Source of the DNA: CAWCVR01 sp963799105
Lineage (GTDB): Bacteria; Acidobacteriota; Terriglobia; Bryobacterales; Bryobacteraceae
Reading direction: 5' to 3'
DNA: 64,000 nt
Assembly: GCA_963799105.1 (NCBI GenBank)
Contig: CAWCVR010000009.1
Location: forward strand, 1 to 64,000
The notes under the pieces: model-generated
What the model saw: only the letters and a program-made list of their open reading frames with translations
Told to the model about the DNA's origin: nothing
The model's database searches: none
Made by a program: the position numbers and the translations under genes
Shown here: in pieces, positions 9,191 to 16,707 of the stretch
How positions within the stretch are numbered: the stretch's first letter is position 1
How the letters are laid out: every line of letters begins with the position of its first letter

Positions 9191-10957
9191 CTATTCCGCG
9201 CCAAGAACCCGGTACGAGGCCGGCGGCAGCGTGAGGTCGAAGACCGTCCTGTCGCCGCGCTGCCGGCCCGGTATCCGCTGCCCAGTCACCACGTCCACGA
9301 GTGTTGCGGCCTTGCCTGCGACCAGCGCCTGCGCGGCGACGGACTTTCCGCCGGGAGCCGCGAAGTTCTCGACAATGAACTTGCCGTTGTCGTAAACGAA
9401 CAGGCCAACCTGGCCCGGGCCTTCCAGCACGACCGGAAGATCGCCGGCCACGGCGTCCCGTATCCGCGCCAGCACCTCCGGGGGATAATTGTATAAGTCG
9501 CCGAAATTGTCGGGAATGGTCAGGACATACAACGTTCCCTTGCCATAGGCGGCTTGCAGGAGTATGGGGTAACCCAGCCCCTGAGCCGCAGTGGAAACGA
9601 TCTCCCAGGCGTCGTTGGTCGGGTAGCGGATTTCCGGAATGAGGATATCGGTTTCCGAGCGCGCCGTTTGGCCGCGCAGGGGAAACTCATGCACCAGGGC
9701 TTTCTGGCCGGTGCATTCGATCTCCGAGATCTCTCCCATGCCTCTGGCTTGCATCGCTCTCAGCAGGCCCGAGGTGATCACGACCTTCTTGCCGTCCGCC
9801 AGGTGCTTCTTCATCTTGCTCACCAGCGCGGCGTCGTACCGGGCGGATTCGGTGAGCAGCACCGTGGGCGCCTCGGTGGGGAACTCCGGAGTCAGTTCGA
9901 CGGGGATTCCGAGCATCCCCAGAAAGTCGTGCAGGAAGTCCTCGCCGGAGGAATGGTACGGCTTATAGCTCTTGACGCCGATCGGCTTACCCAGTTTCCC
10001 GAGGAACGCATCCACCTGCTCGAAGACGCTGCCGGCGTAGGCAGGGATGGTATTGGGTCCCGACGCCGGAGCGTCGCGCATGGGTTGGAGTAACTGGCGG
10101 AAATCGAAGAGCGTCATTTCCGGGGCTTTGGCGAAGAGCGGCAGTTGCAGTTGCTCGGCGAAGCGCTCCTTGTCGCGCCAGCCGCCCTCATCCACCCAGC
10201 CGCCGCCATTGCCGCCGGGCTTGATATTCTCCAGGTATCGGAACAGGTCGTAGCCCAGGTATTGTTGCAGGTGCTGGCCGGGGCTGGCCGGGTTGCGGGT
10301 TTCGGCGCCGGTGTAGACGCCGTCGAAGATGCGCGGCTCGTCCTCCAGGTTGTAACCCAGGTATTGGAAATGCCCCCACCAGTTCGGGTACTTGATCACC
10401 ATCTTGACTTTCGGATTGACCTTCCTGGCCGGTCCCACCAACAGATCGCGGGACACTTCGGCCATAAGATCGAGGCGAAAGCGCGTCCAGGTCCTGTCGC
10501 CCTTCACCTGAATATCCGATTCCGTCTTACTGCTGGTGAAGAAGAAATCGTCGATGATGATCTCGTCGAAGTTCCGGGCGGTGTACTCGACAACTTCCCT
10601 CAGCTTCCTGCGCTGCTCCGGATCGGTGTAGACAATCGTCTCGAAGCGATTCCTTTCGTTGGCTACGGTGGCGATTCCACCGGCCGTCCGGACGCCTTTG
10701 CTCTGGAAGAACCGTTTCGCCGTGTCGAGAGTCTCCTGGTCCGGGATCACGCCGTCGCGATGGGTTTCCAGGTAGATCTTGTCGACCTTCAGGCCGCTGG
10801 TAATGGTGGCCCACCGGGCCTCCAGCCAGGCTGGGTCCTTCATCTGCCGGACCTCATAAGCGCGCGCGTAAACGGCGACGCGGAAGTTCTGGTAGTTGGC
10901 CGCGGAGGCGGCTCCGGCGCAAAGCAGCGGCAACAACCACAGGCGACTCTTGGTCAA
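9191..10957 (-). CDS. Secreted TIM-barrel-like protein of unknown function
   Basis: Exported protein of about 588 residues whose family I do not recognise. The signal peptide runs to LCAGAASA. The N-terminal half has features of glycosidase-like (beta/alpha)8 proteins: VYARAYEVRQM near the start, then DKIYLETHRDG, and a strand ending in acids (FDEIIIDDFFF, around residue 140) followed by KVKMVIKYPNWWG. The middle (PTVLLTESARYDAALVSKMKKH) looks like a beta-galactosidase-type trimerisation/Rossmann domain, and the C-terminus is a small beta domain (VTGQRIPGRQ). Start TTG at 10957 is chosen because AGGAG lies 7 nt upstream. It follows the GH31 gene on the same strand after a 120-bp gap holding a hairpin, so the two may be co-transcribed. 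A role on plant oligosaccharides is inferred from context only. Confidence 0.7.
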   Translation of the reverse strand: MTKSRLWLLPLLCAGAASAANYQNFRVAVYARAYEVRQMKDPAWLEARWATITSGLKVDKIYLETHRDGVIPDQETLDTAKRFFQSKGVRTAGGIATVANERNRFETIVYTDPEQRRKLREVVEYTARNFDEIIIDDFFFTSSKTESDIQVKGDRTWTRFRLDLMAEVSRDLLVGPARKVNPKVKMVIKYPNWWGHFQYLGYNLEDEPRIFDGVYTGAETRNPASPGQHLQQYLGYDLFRYLENIKPGGNGGGWVDEGGWRDKERFAEQLQLPLFAKAPEMTLFDFRQLLQPMRDAPASGPNTIPAYAGSVFEQVDAFLGKLGKPIGVKSYKPYHSSGEDFLHDFLGMLGIPVELTPEFPTEAPTVLLTESARYDAALVSKMKKHLADGKKVVITSGLLRAMQARGMGEISEIECTGQKALVHEFPLRGQTARSETDILIPEIRYPTNDAWEIVSTAAQGLGYPILLQAAYGKGTLYVLTIPDNFGDLYNYPPEVLARIRDAVAGDLPVVLEGPGQVGLFVYDNGKFIVENFAAPGGKSVAAQALVAGKAATLVDVVTGQRIPGRQRGDRTVFDLTLPPASYRVLGAE

Positions 10958-10995
10958 AGTACGGCTCCTCAGAAGGCTTGAAAAAGACAAGTTGG

Positions 10996-11065
10996 GCCAC
11001 AGATGAACGCAGATGAAAGAACTGCCTGATGGGGTTATCTGTGTTTATCTGTGTTCATCTGTGGC
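10996..11065. repeat. Inverted repeat of the catctgtgttcatctgtgg type
   Basis: gccacagatgaacgcagat (10996-11014) and atctgtgttcatctgtggc (11047-11065) are complementary with one mismatch. The motif belongs to a dispersed repeat type seen between genes in many environmental bacteria. It lies between the stop of the GH31 gene and the start of the next gene on the same strand, where it could attenuate or stabilise the message. Confidence 0.65.
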
Positions 11066-11077
11066 TCCATTTCTTCT

Positions 11078-13420
11078 TTACGGCTTCACCGTCACCGGCT
11101 GGCCCGCGTACGGCACAACCTTGTCGGGCTTGGCTGTCGAGCCGATGCCCGCGCCGTGGCCGTCGCCAACGAACACGATCCGGAACGTCCGGTTGGCGAG
11201 CATCCCCGGGAAACTGCCCTTGCGCTCGCCGATGGTCAGGGTCGCGGCCTTATCGTTCCACTCGACGGGGATCACGGCGTAGACGCCCTTCTCGTAGTTG
11301 TAGGTGTCGTTTTCGTCTTCATATAAGTTGAAGGCGGCGTCGGCGCCGCGATAGACGCGCAGTTCGATGGGATCGGCGGGTTTCTCGGCGGCGTACTCCA
11401 CGTCGGGCCCCATGGGCACGATGGAACCGGCTCGGACGAACAGCGGAATTCGCTCCAGCGGAGCGGCGGCGTCGATGGCCTTGCCGCCCTCCAGGATTTT
11501 GCCGCTCCAGAAGTCGTACCATTGCGCCTTCGGCAGATACAGGTGGCGCGCGGTGGCGCCCTGCTCGGTCACCGGGCTGACCAGGATCGAAGGGCCGAAG
11601 AGAAATTCGTCGCCGGTGTTCTGCGCGCGCACGTCGGTGCGGTAGTCCATCACCAGCGGCCGCATGGGCGTGTAGTGCTCGCTGGTGGTCTTCCAGGCCA
11701 CGGAGTAGATGTACGGCATCAACTCGTAGCGCAGCGTGTCGAACGCGGTCAGGATCTTCTGCGCTTCCGGCCCATAGCTCCACAGCTCGTTGTGGCTGGG
11801 CGTCCGCGTTCCATGCACGCGGAAGATGGGGCAGAACGCGCCGTATTGGAACCAGCGGATGAATAACTCGCGGTAAGCCGGATCGTCCGGGCTGCCGGAG
11901 GTGAACCCGCCGATGTCGGTGGTCCAGTAGGGCATTCCGGAGAGCGAGTAATTCAACCCGGCGGGCACCTGCCGGCGCAGGTCCTCCCAATCGGAATTGA
12001 CGTCGCCACTCCAGGTGGCGGCCGAGTTCCGCTGCATCCCGGCATAGGAAGAGCGGGTCAGGATGAACACGCGCTTCTGGTCGGAGGCGGCGCGCTGTCC
12101 CTCGTACACGCCCTTGGTGGTCATGAGCGGATAGAGGTTGTTGTAGCGCGCCCCGTTGCCGATGGCGAGCTTGTTGAGGGACATGAGATTTACCTCGCGC
12201 CCCGCGGTTTCCGGCTCGGTGGTGTCCAGCCACCAGGCATCCACGCCGATCTTGAAAAGCGCGTTGTTCATCAGGTTCCAGTAATACTTGCGGGCCTCGG
12301 GATTGGTGGCGTCGTAGAGGCCCGAGCCCTCGGGGTGGGAACCGCGGCCCATCATCTTGGCGATGAAGAGGCCCTTCTTGTCCATGTCGGTGTAGACATC
12401 CGAACCGGGGGCGATGTACGGCCACACCGAAATCATGAGGTGGAAGTGGTCGTCGTGCAAGCCTTTGAGCATGGCGGGCGGGTCGGGATAGTTCTTGTTG
12501 AACTTGAAATCGCCCATGGTGCCCCACCAGTACCAGTCCTGCACGATGTTATCGGCGGGGATGTGCAGCTCGCGGTACTTGCGCGCCACCTCCAGCAACT
12601 CCGCCTGCGAGTTGTACTTGTTCTTGCATTGCCAGAAGCCGTAGGCCCACTTGCCGAACAGCGGCGCCGTGCCGGTCAGTTCGCGGTAACTGGCGACCAT
12701 CTTGTCGAAGTCCGGGCCGTACAGGAAGTAGTAGTCGACCGTGTCGGCGGCTTCCGAGGTGATGTACATGCCGTGCAGGAACTTGTTGTCGAACGCTCCG
12801 CGGGATGCGTTGTTCCAGAAGATGCCGTACCCGTTGCTCGAAAGCAGCAGGGGTATGGCGAGGTTGGTGTTATCCTGCGCCATCGGAACCGATTCGCCGT
12901 GGTAATTCCACACGCCGGCCTGGTGCTGGCCGAGCCCGTAGAAGGCTTCGGTGGAATTCCACATCCCGATGTCCGCTTCGGACTGGTACATTTTCTCGCC
13001 GTTGACCGTGACCGGTGTCAGGGTGTTGGGGCCGAACGAGACCAGGTGCTTGCCCCCAATCTCGCCGTAGGTGAGAGAGCCGTCCACGCGGCTGACGACG
13101 ACGCGGACGCGGCTGGTGGAAATGGCGATGCCGCGCTGCTCCTCCTGCACGGTGAACTTCGCCGCCGGCCAGAAAGTCTTGACGACCACGTACTCCGGCA
13201 GCTCGGGGATGGCCGCGGTGGGGGACTGTGTGATGCGAAGGATGGAATCGGTGCAAACCTGCACGCGGAGGACGCCGGTGCCCAAAGTCAGCAGGACGCC
13301 ATCGGGCTGCTGCTTGAAGGCGGTCACGGGGTTAGCGGGAACCCATTGCGCCTGAGCGCCGCCGGTTAACAGGACGGACACGAGGAGCGCGTTGCGAAGC
13401 AAAGTCGATCGTAGTGGCAT
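11078..13420 (-). CDS. GH31 alpha-xylosidase, intact
   Basis: Secreted 780-residue family 31 glycosidase, best called an alpha-xylosidase from its similarity to the broken copy at 0.9-3.7 kb and the large N-terminal domain of this subfamily. A Sec signal ends at GGAQAQ. The nucleophile is Asp399 in AWWLDTTEPE, and the acid/base Asp473 is in TWSGDVN; the YGLGQHQAG and LFGKWAYGFWQ segments mark the N-domain/barrel junction. C-terminal beta domains end with the DENDTYNYEKG motif. Unlike the broken copy it has no PA14 insert, so the family would act on related but different substrates or chain lengths (inference). ATG at 13420 has only a weak Shine-Dalgarno (caggt); the longer frame to 13645 runs into repeat DNA and is rejected. 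Confidence 0.92.
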   Translation of the reverse strand: MPLRSTLLRNALLVSVLLTGGAQAQWVPANPVTAFKQQPDGVLLTLGTGVLRVQVCTDSILRITQSPTAAIPELPEYVVVKTFWPAAKFTVQEEQRGIAISTSRVRVVVSRVDGSLTYGEIGGKHLVSFGPNTLTPVTVNGEKMYQSEADIGMWNSTEAFYGLGQHQAGVWNYHGESVPMAQDNTNLAIPLLLSSNGYGIFWNNASRGAFDNKFLHGMYITSEAADTVDYYFLYGPDFDKMVASYRELTGTAPLFGKWAYGFWQCKNKYNSQAELLEVARKYRELHIPADNIVQDWYWWGTMGDFKFNKNYPDPPAMLKGLHDDHFHLMISVWPYIAPGSDVYTDMDKKGLFIAKMMGRGSHPEGSGLYDATNPEARKYYWNLMNNALFKIGVDAWWLDTTEPETAGREVNLMSLNKLAIGNGARYNNLYPLMTTKGVYEGQRAASDQKRVFILTRSSYAGMQRNSAATWSGDVNSDWEDLRRQVPAGLNYSLSGMPYWTTDIGGFTSGSPDDPAYRELFIRWFQYGAFCPIFRVHGTRTPSHNELWSYGPEAQKILTAFDTLRYELMPYIYSVAWKTTSEHYTPMRPLVMDYRTDVRAQNTGDEFLFGPSILVSPVTEQGATARHLYLPKAQWYDFWSGKILEGGKAIDAAAPLERIPLFVRAGSIVPMGPDVEYAAEKPADPIELRVYRGADAAFNLYEDENDTYNYEKGVYAVIPVEWNDKAATLTIGERKGSFPGMLANRTFRIVFVGDGHGAGIGSTAKPDKVVPYAGQPVTVKP

Positions 13421-13509
13421 ATTAGCGATACCTGACGTGCCAACGATTATAAGCCACTGCGCCCTGTCGCCGCGCCCCGCCTGCGCCGGGAGCCTTGGTT
13501 GTCTCCGGG

Positions 13510-13731
13510 ATGCGCACGCTGGCTGGCCACTCCGGTTCTGCGGCTGGCGCCGCGGTGACGCCGGACGGAAAGCGTGCGGTTCCCGCGTCCGGAGACAACA
13601 CGCTGAGGCTGTGGGACCTGGAGACCGGCCTCCCTCTGGCCACATTCCACTGCGACGCGAGCGCGCTCCGTTGCGCTTTCGCCAGCGATGCCGGCGGGGC
13701 CCGCCTGCCCCGTAGCGCGGCTAGAGTCTAG
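13510..13731 (+). pseudogene. WD40-repeat gene relic
   Basis: About one and a half WD40 blades survive: TLAGHSGSAAGAAVTPDG, then NTLRLWDLETGLPLATF and the start of the next blade (CAFASDAG). The GH...DG...LWDLETG spacing is diagnostic of bacterial WD40 repeats, but there is no complete propeller or N-terminal domain, and the frame ends in a palindrome. I interpret it as the leftover of a deleted WD40 gene, often a kinase-WD40 fusion in this phylum. It is not expected to be functional. Confidence 0.55.
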
Positions 13732-13735
13732 CCGC
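13717..13735. terminator. Perfect 9-bp palindrome
   Basis: GCGGCTAGA-G-TCTAGCCGC is a perfect inverted repeat with a one-base centre, and a related aacggctaggctccagccgc follows at about 13780. No T-run follows on either strand, so it is better regarded as a repeat-derived hairpin than as a proven intrinsic terminator. Confidence 0.3.
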
Positions 13736-13830
13736 GTCGTCTCAGTAACTGGCCTATTTTCAGGCACTTAGTTTTCCAAAACGGCTAGGCTCCAGCCGCT
13801 GCCCGCGTCGCCGGGAGTTGTGGCGCACTG

Positions 13831-13951
13831 TGGGGCGGACGCCCTCGTCCGCAGCCGGCCCCCTGGCCGGCTTCTCGCCAGTGGCAGGTACTTGATTCTC
13901 CGAGCGAAGAGCGGGACGAGGGCGTCCCGCGCGGACCAGGGGGTCCGCCCT
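13831..13951. repeat. Dispersed palindromic repeat, family A, copy 1
   Basis: A mosaic of nested GC palindromes: tggggcggacgccctcgtcc, then gccggccccctggccggc, gcgggacgagggcgtcccgc and gcggaccagggggtccgccc. Related copies lie at 16.57, 23.69 and 47.12 kb. This copy ends inside the stop codon of the GH2 gene (13950-13952), so the element abuts the 3' end of a coding region. Confidence 0.8.
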
Positions 13952-16358
13952 ACCGCACCTCCAGCGCCACCTCGCCAGCCTCCAGGCCCGGCGCCGACGC
14001 CCGCACCGTCACCTTACCCGCTTCCGCTCCCGAGCGCACCATCGCCAGCGCCCGGCCCTGATACGTCTTGCGATGGTTGGCCTGGACCGGGCTGATGTCG
14101 CGCAGATCGCCGGTATCCAGTGCCGCCAGTTCGCCCGGTCCGCTCACCTGCACTTCCACTTCCGCCCCGGCGCCGTACACGCGCCGGCCCTGGGCGTCCA
14201 CGACCTCGATCGCCACGCTTGACAGGTCCTGCCCGCCCGCCGCCAGCGTGGCCTTATCGGGCGTCAACACCAGGTGGTGCGGCGCGCCGGCCGTGAGCAG
14301 CTCGAAGCGCGCGGCTTCCTTGGAATCGCGCTTGCCGATGGCGCGCAGCACGCCGGGCTCGTTGGGAACGTCCCAGTGCAGCACCGGGTTCAGGCGGTCC
14401 GCCACCGGCTTCTCGCCCAGCGAACGGCCGTTTAGAAACAGCTCGGCGGAAGCGCAATTGGTGTACACCTCAACCGGGATGGCCTTGCGCGCGTCGCCGG
14501 CCCAATTCCAATGTTCCACCACGGCGACGGGGCGGTTGGGGGACCGAGCGGCGGGGCCGGCCTCGCGGGCAGCCACGTACACCATCGGCCGCGCGCTCCA
14601 CAGCGCTTCGCGGAGATACGCGAGCGGCTTGCGGAAACCGCACAGGTCCAGCAGCCCGGCGCCGCTGCCGCGGTTCGGGAAGCGCTCGGATTCGCCGAGA
14701 TAGTCGATGCCGGTCCACAGGAACTGGCCGGCCACATACTCGTTCGCCGCCACGGCGCGCCAGGCGTCGAGCGAGTGCGAATTCTCGCTGCCCAGCAGGA
14801 TGCGGTTGGGGTAAGTCTTGTGGTCGGCCGCGTAATACTGCTCCAGGTAGTTGTAACCGGCCACGTCCAGCAGGTTGGCGAGTCCGGTGGCATTGGACGC
14901 CAGCGTATCGGCCAGCGCCTCGGTCACGGGGCGCGTGCCGTCCAGCCGCTTGACATCGGCGATCAGGCGGCGCGCCGTCGAAACCAGATCGATGCCGTTC
15001 AGCATCTTCGGCTTGAGACCGTCGCGGCCCATGGGGTGGCCGAAGGGATCTCCGGGGTACTCGATCTCGTTGCCGATGCTCCACAGCACGATGGAGGGGT
15101 GGTTGCGGTCGCGCAGCACCATGTCGGAGATGTCGCGGTCGGCCCACTCCTGGAAGACCTCGTGGTAGCCGCGGGTGCCGGGCGTGCCCGCGTTCCAGCC
15201 CTCTATCCATTTGTGCTTGCCGGCGGTCCACTCGTCGAAGGCTTCGTCCATCACCAGCAGGCCGAGCCGGTCGCAGAGGTCGTACTCCTCGGGCGCCATG
15301 GGATTGTGGGAGCAGCGGATGGCGTTGACGCCCAGCTCCTTCAGCGCCTTCAGCCGCCGCTCCAGGGCCGCTTCGGAGAATGCCGCGCCCAGCCCGCCCA
15401 GGTCGTGGTGGATGCAGACGCCCTTGAGCTTGAGCGGCTGGCCGTTGAGGAAGAAGCCGTGGTTGGGGTCGAAGCGGATGGTGCGGATGCCGAAGGGCGT
15501 GCGGGCTTCGTCCGTCAGCGCGCCGTTGACGAAGACGCGCGTCACGGCGGTGTACAGGTTGGGCGCGTCGAGCGACCAGAGCCGCGGTTTCGCCACCGCG
15601 GTCTGTTGCGTAAAGGCGCGGATGGCGCCCGCCGCCAGGCGGTCCTCGGTGGATACCGTGGCCACTTCATGCCCGGCGGGGTCCTCGATGGAGGTGATCA
15701 GTTTGATCGCTGATTCAGCCGCGGACTGGTTGGTCACGGGAGTCTCGATGGAGACCAGGGCCTGCGCGTCGCTGGTCCAGGGCGTGTAGACATAGGTCTC
15801 CCGGTGAACGGCGTGCACCGGCGAAGTGACGTTGAGCCAGACATGGCGGTAGATGCCGCTGCCGGTATAGAAGCGCGAATCCGCCGCCGCCGAGTGATCC
15901 ACGCGCACGGCCACCACGTTGGGAGCGCCGCCGAAATTGAGGTAGGGCGTCATCTCGTATTCGAACGACGAGTATCCGTAGGGCCGGTGGCCCAGCAGGT
16001 GGCCGTTGATCCACACGTCGCTATCGCGGTAGACGCCGTCGAAGGCGAGAAACACTCTTCGATCGCGCAGCGCTTCGGGGAGCTGGAACGTCTTGCGATA
16101 CCAGCCGATGCCACCCGGCAGGAAGCCGGTTCCGCTGGCGTTCGAGGCGCTATAGGGGCCTTCGATGGACCAGTCATGCGGCAGGTTCAGCTTGCGCCAC
16201 GCGCTGTCATCGGCGGCGGGCAGCTCCGAGCCGGCGGCGTCGCCAAGCTGAAACTTCCAGGCGTCATCGAAATTGCGGCGTTCCCGGACGGGCCCGGCGC
16301 TCCACATCGGCAGCGCGGCCGCCAGCAGGGCAATCGAAAGGAATGGTCGGTTAGTCAA
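13950..16358 (-). CDS. GH2 family glycoside hydrolase (beta-galactosidase-like)
   Basis: Secreted 802-residue family 2 enzyme that would remove non-reducing beta-galactosyl (or related) residues. Order: signal peptide; sugar-binding jelly roll (NLPHDWSIEGPY, GIGWYRKTF, SDVWINGHLLG); Ig-like domain; TIM barrel with acid/base Glu431 in WSIGNEIEYPGD and nucleophile Glu525 in LLGSENSHS; and two C-terminal Ig-like domains (DUF4982-like, then TPDKATLAAGGQDLSSV). IRCSHNP is also typical of GH2. The TTG start at 16358 is supported by GAGGAG 7 nt upstream. With GH31 and GH3 it could complete debranching of galactoxyloglucan, which is inferred. The gene is flanked on both sides by dispersed repeats. 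Confidence 0.92.
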   Translation of the reverse strand: MTNRPFLSIALLAAALPMWSAGPVRERRNFDDAWKFQLGDAAGSELPAADDSAWRKLNLPHDWSIEGPYSASNASGTGFLPGGIGWYRKTFQLPEALRDRRVFLAFDGVYRDSDVWINGHLLGHRPYGYSSFEYEMTPYLNFGGAPNVVAVRVDHSAAADSRFYTGSGIYRHVWLNVTSPVHAVHRETYVYTPWTSDAQALVSIETPVTNQSAAESAIKLITSIEDPAGHEVATVSTEDRLAAGAIRAFTQQTAVAKPRLWSLDAPNLYTAVTRVFVNGALTDEARTPFGIRTIRFDPNHGFFLNGQPLKLKGVCIHHDLGGLGAAFSEAALERRLKALKELGVNAIRCSHNPMAPEEYDLCDRLGLLVMDEAFDEWTAGKHKWIEGWNAGTPGTRGYHEVFQEWADRDISDMVLRDRNHPSIVLWSIGNEIEYPGDPFGHPMGRDGLKPKMLNGIDLVSTARRLIADVKRLDGTRPVTEALADTLASNATGLANLLDVAGYNYLEQYYAADHKTYPNRILLGSENSHSLDAWRAVAANEYVAGQFLWTGIDYLGESERFPNRGSGAGLLDLCGFRKPLAYLREALWSARPMVYVAAREAGPAARSPNRPVAVVEHWNWAGDARKAIPVEVYTNCASAELFLNGRSLGEKPVADRLNPVLHWDVPNEPGVLRAIGKRDSKEAARFELLTAGAPHHLVLTPDKATLAAGGQDLSSVAIEVVDAQGRRVYGAGAEVEVQVSGPGELAALDTGDLRDISPVQANHRKTYQGRALAMVRSGAEAGKVTVRASAPGLEAGEVALEVR

Positions 16359-16382
16359 CGTTGTGCTCCTCGGTCCAGGTCC

Positions 16383-16545
16383 ACTCCCTCACGGCCGCGG
16401 TTCCGAACAGAGCCGCGAACGTCAGCGAGCGGTTTCGCAATAGCGCCGGACCTCGCGGTCATGGTACCAGGTCTTCGACCGTGTGATTTGGTGCCTTTGC
16501 CCGCGGCAAAGGAACGGCATCTCGCGGTCATGGTATTAGTTCACC
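16383..16545. repeat. Dispersed palindromic repeat, family B, copy 2
   Basis: It contains cacggccgcggttccgaacagagccgcgaacgtcagcgagcgg in pieces as a degenerate hairpin, then ttcgaccgtgtgatttggtg (about 16473-16492) and ggcaaaggaacgg (16505-16517) followed by tctcgcggtca. The order of modules is the same as at 7.91-8.05 kb, but the first hairpin is more eroded. Intergenic between GH2 and the family A element. Confidence 0.7.
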
Positions 16546-16574
16546 ACGAATCGAGAGTGGACGCCACGCGGCAG

Positions 16575-16696
16575 TAGGGCGGACCCCCTGGTCCGCGCGG
16601 GACGCCCCCGTCCCGCTACCAGCCCGCAGAATCAGGTGCCCGCCACTTGCGAGAAGCCGGCCGGGGGGCCGGCCGCGGACGAGGGCGTCCGCCCCA
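16575..16696. repeat. Dispersed palindromic repeat, family A, copy 2 (inverted)
   Basis: The same modules as copy 1 in reverse orientation: gggcggaccccctggtccgcg, cgggacgcccccgtcccg, gccggccggggggccggc and gcggacgagggcgtccgccc. It ends 12 bases before the stop codon of the CocE-like gene, again immediately downstream of a gene end. Confidence 0.8.
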
Positions 16697-16707
16697 CCCG
16701 GGCGCCC

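Noticed and set aside
13420..13645. Longer N-terminus of the intact GH31 protein
   Set aside because: The extension is Arg/Pro-rich and overlaps the WD40 relic on the other strand; the signal peptide starts at 13420.
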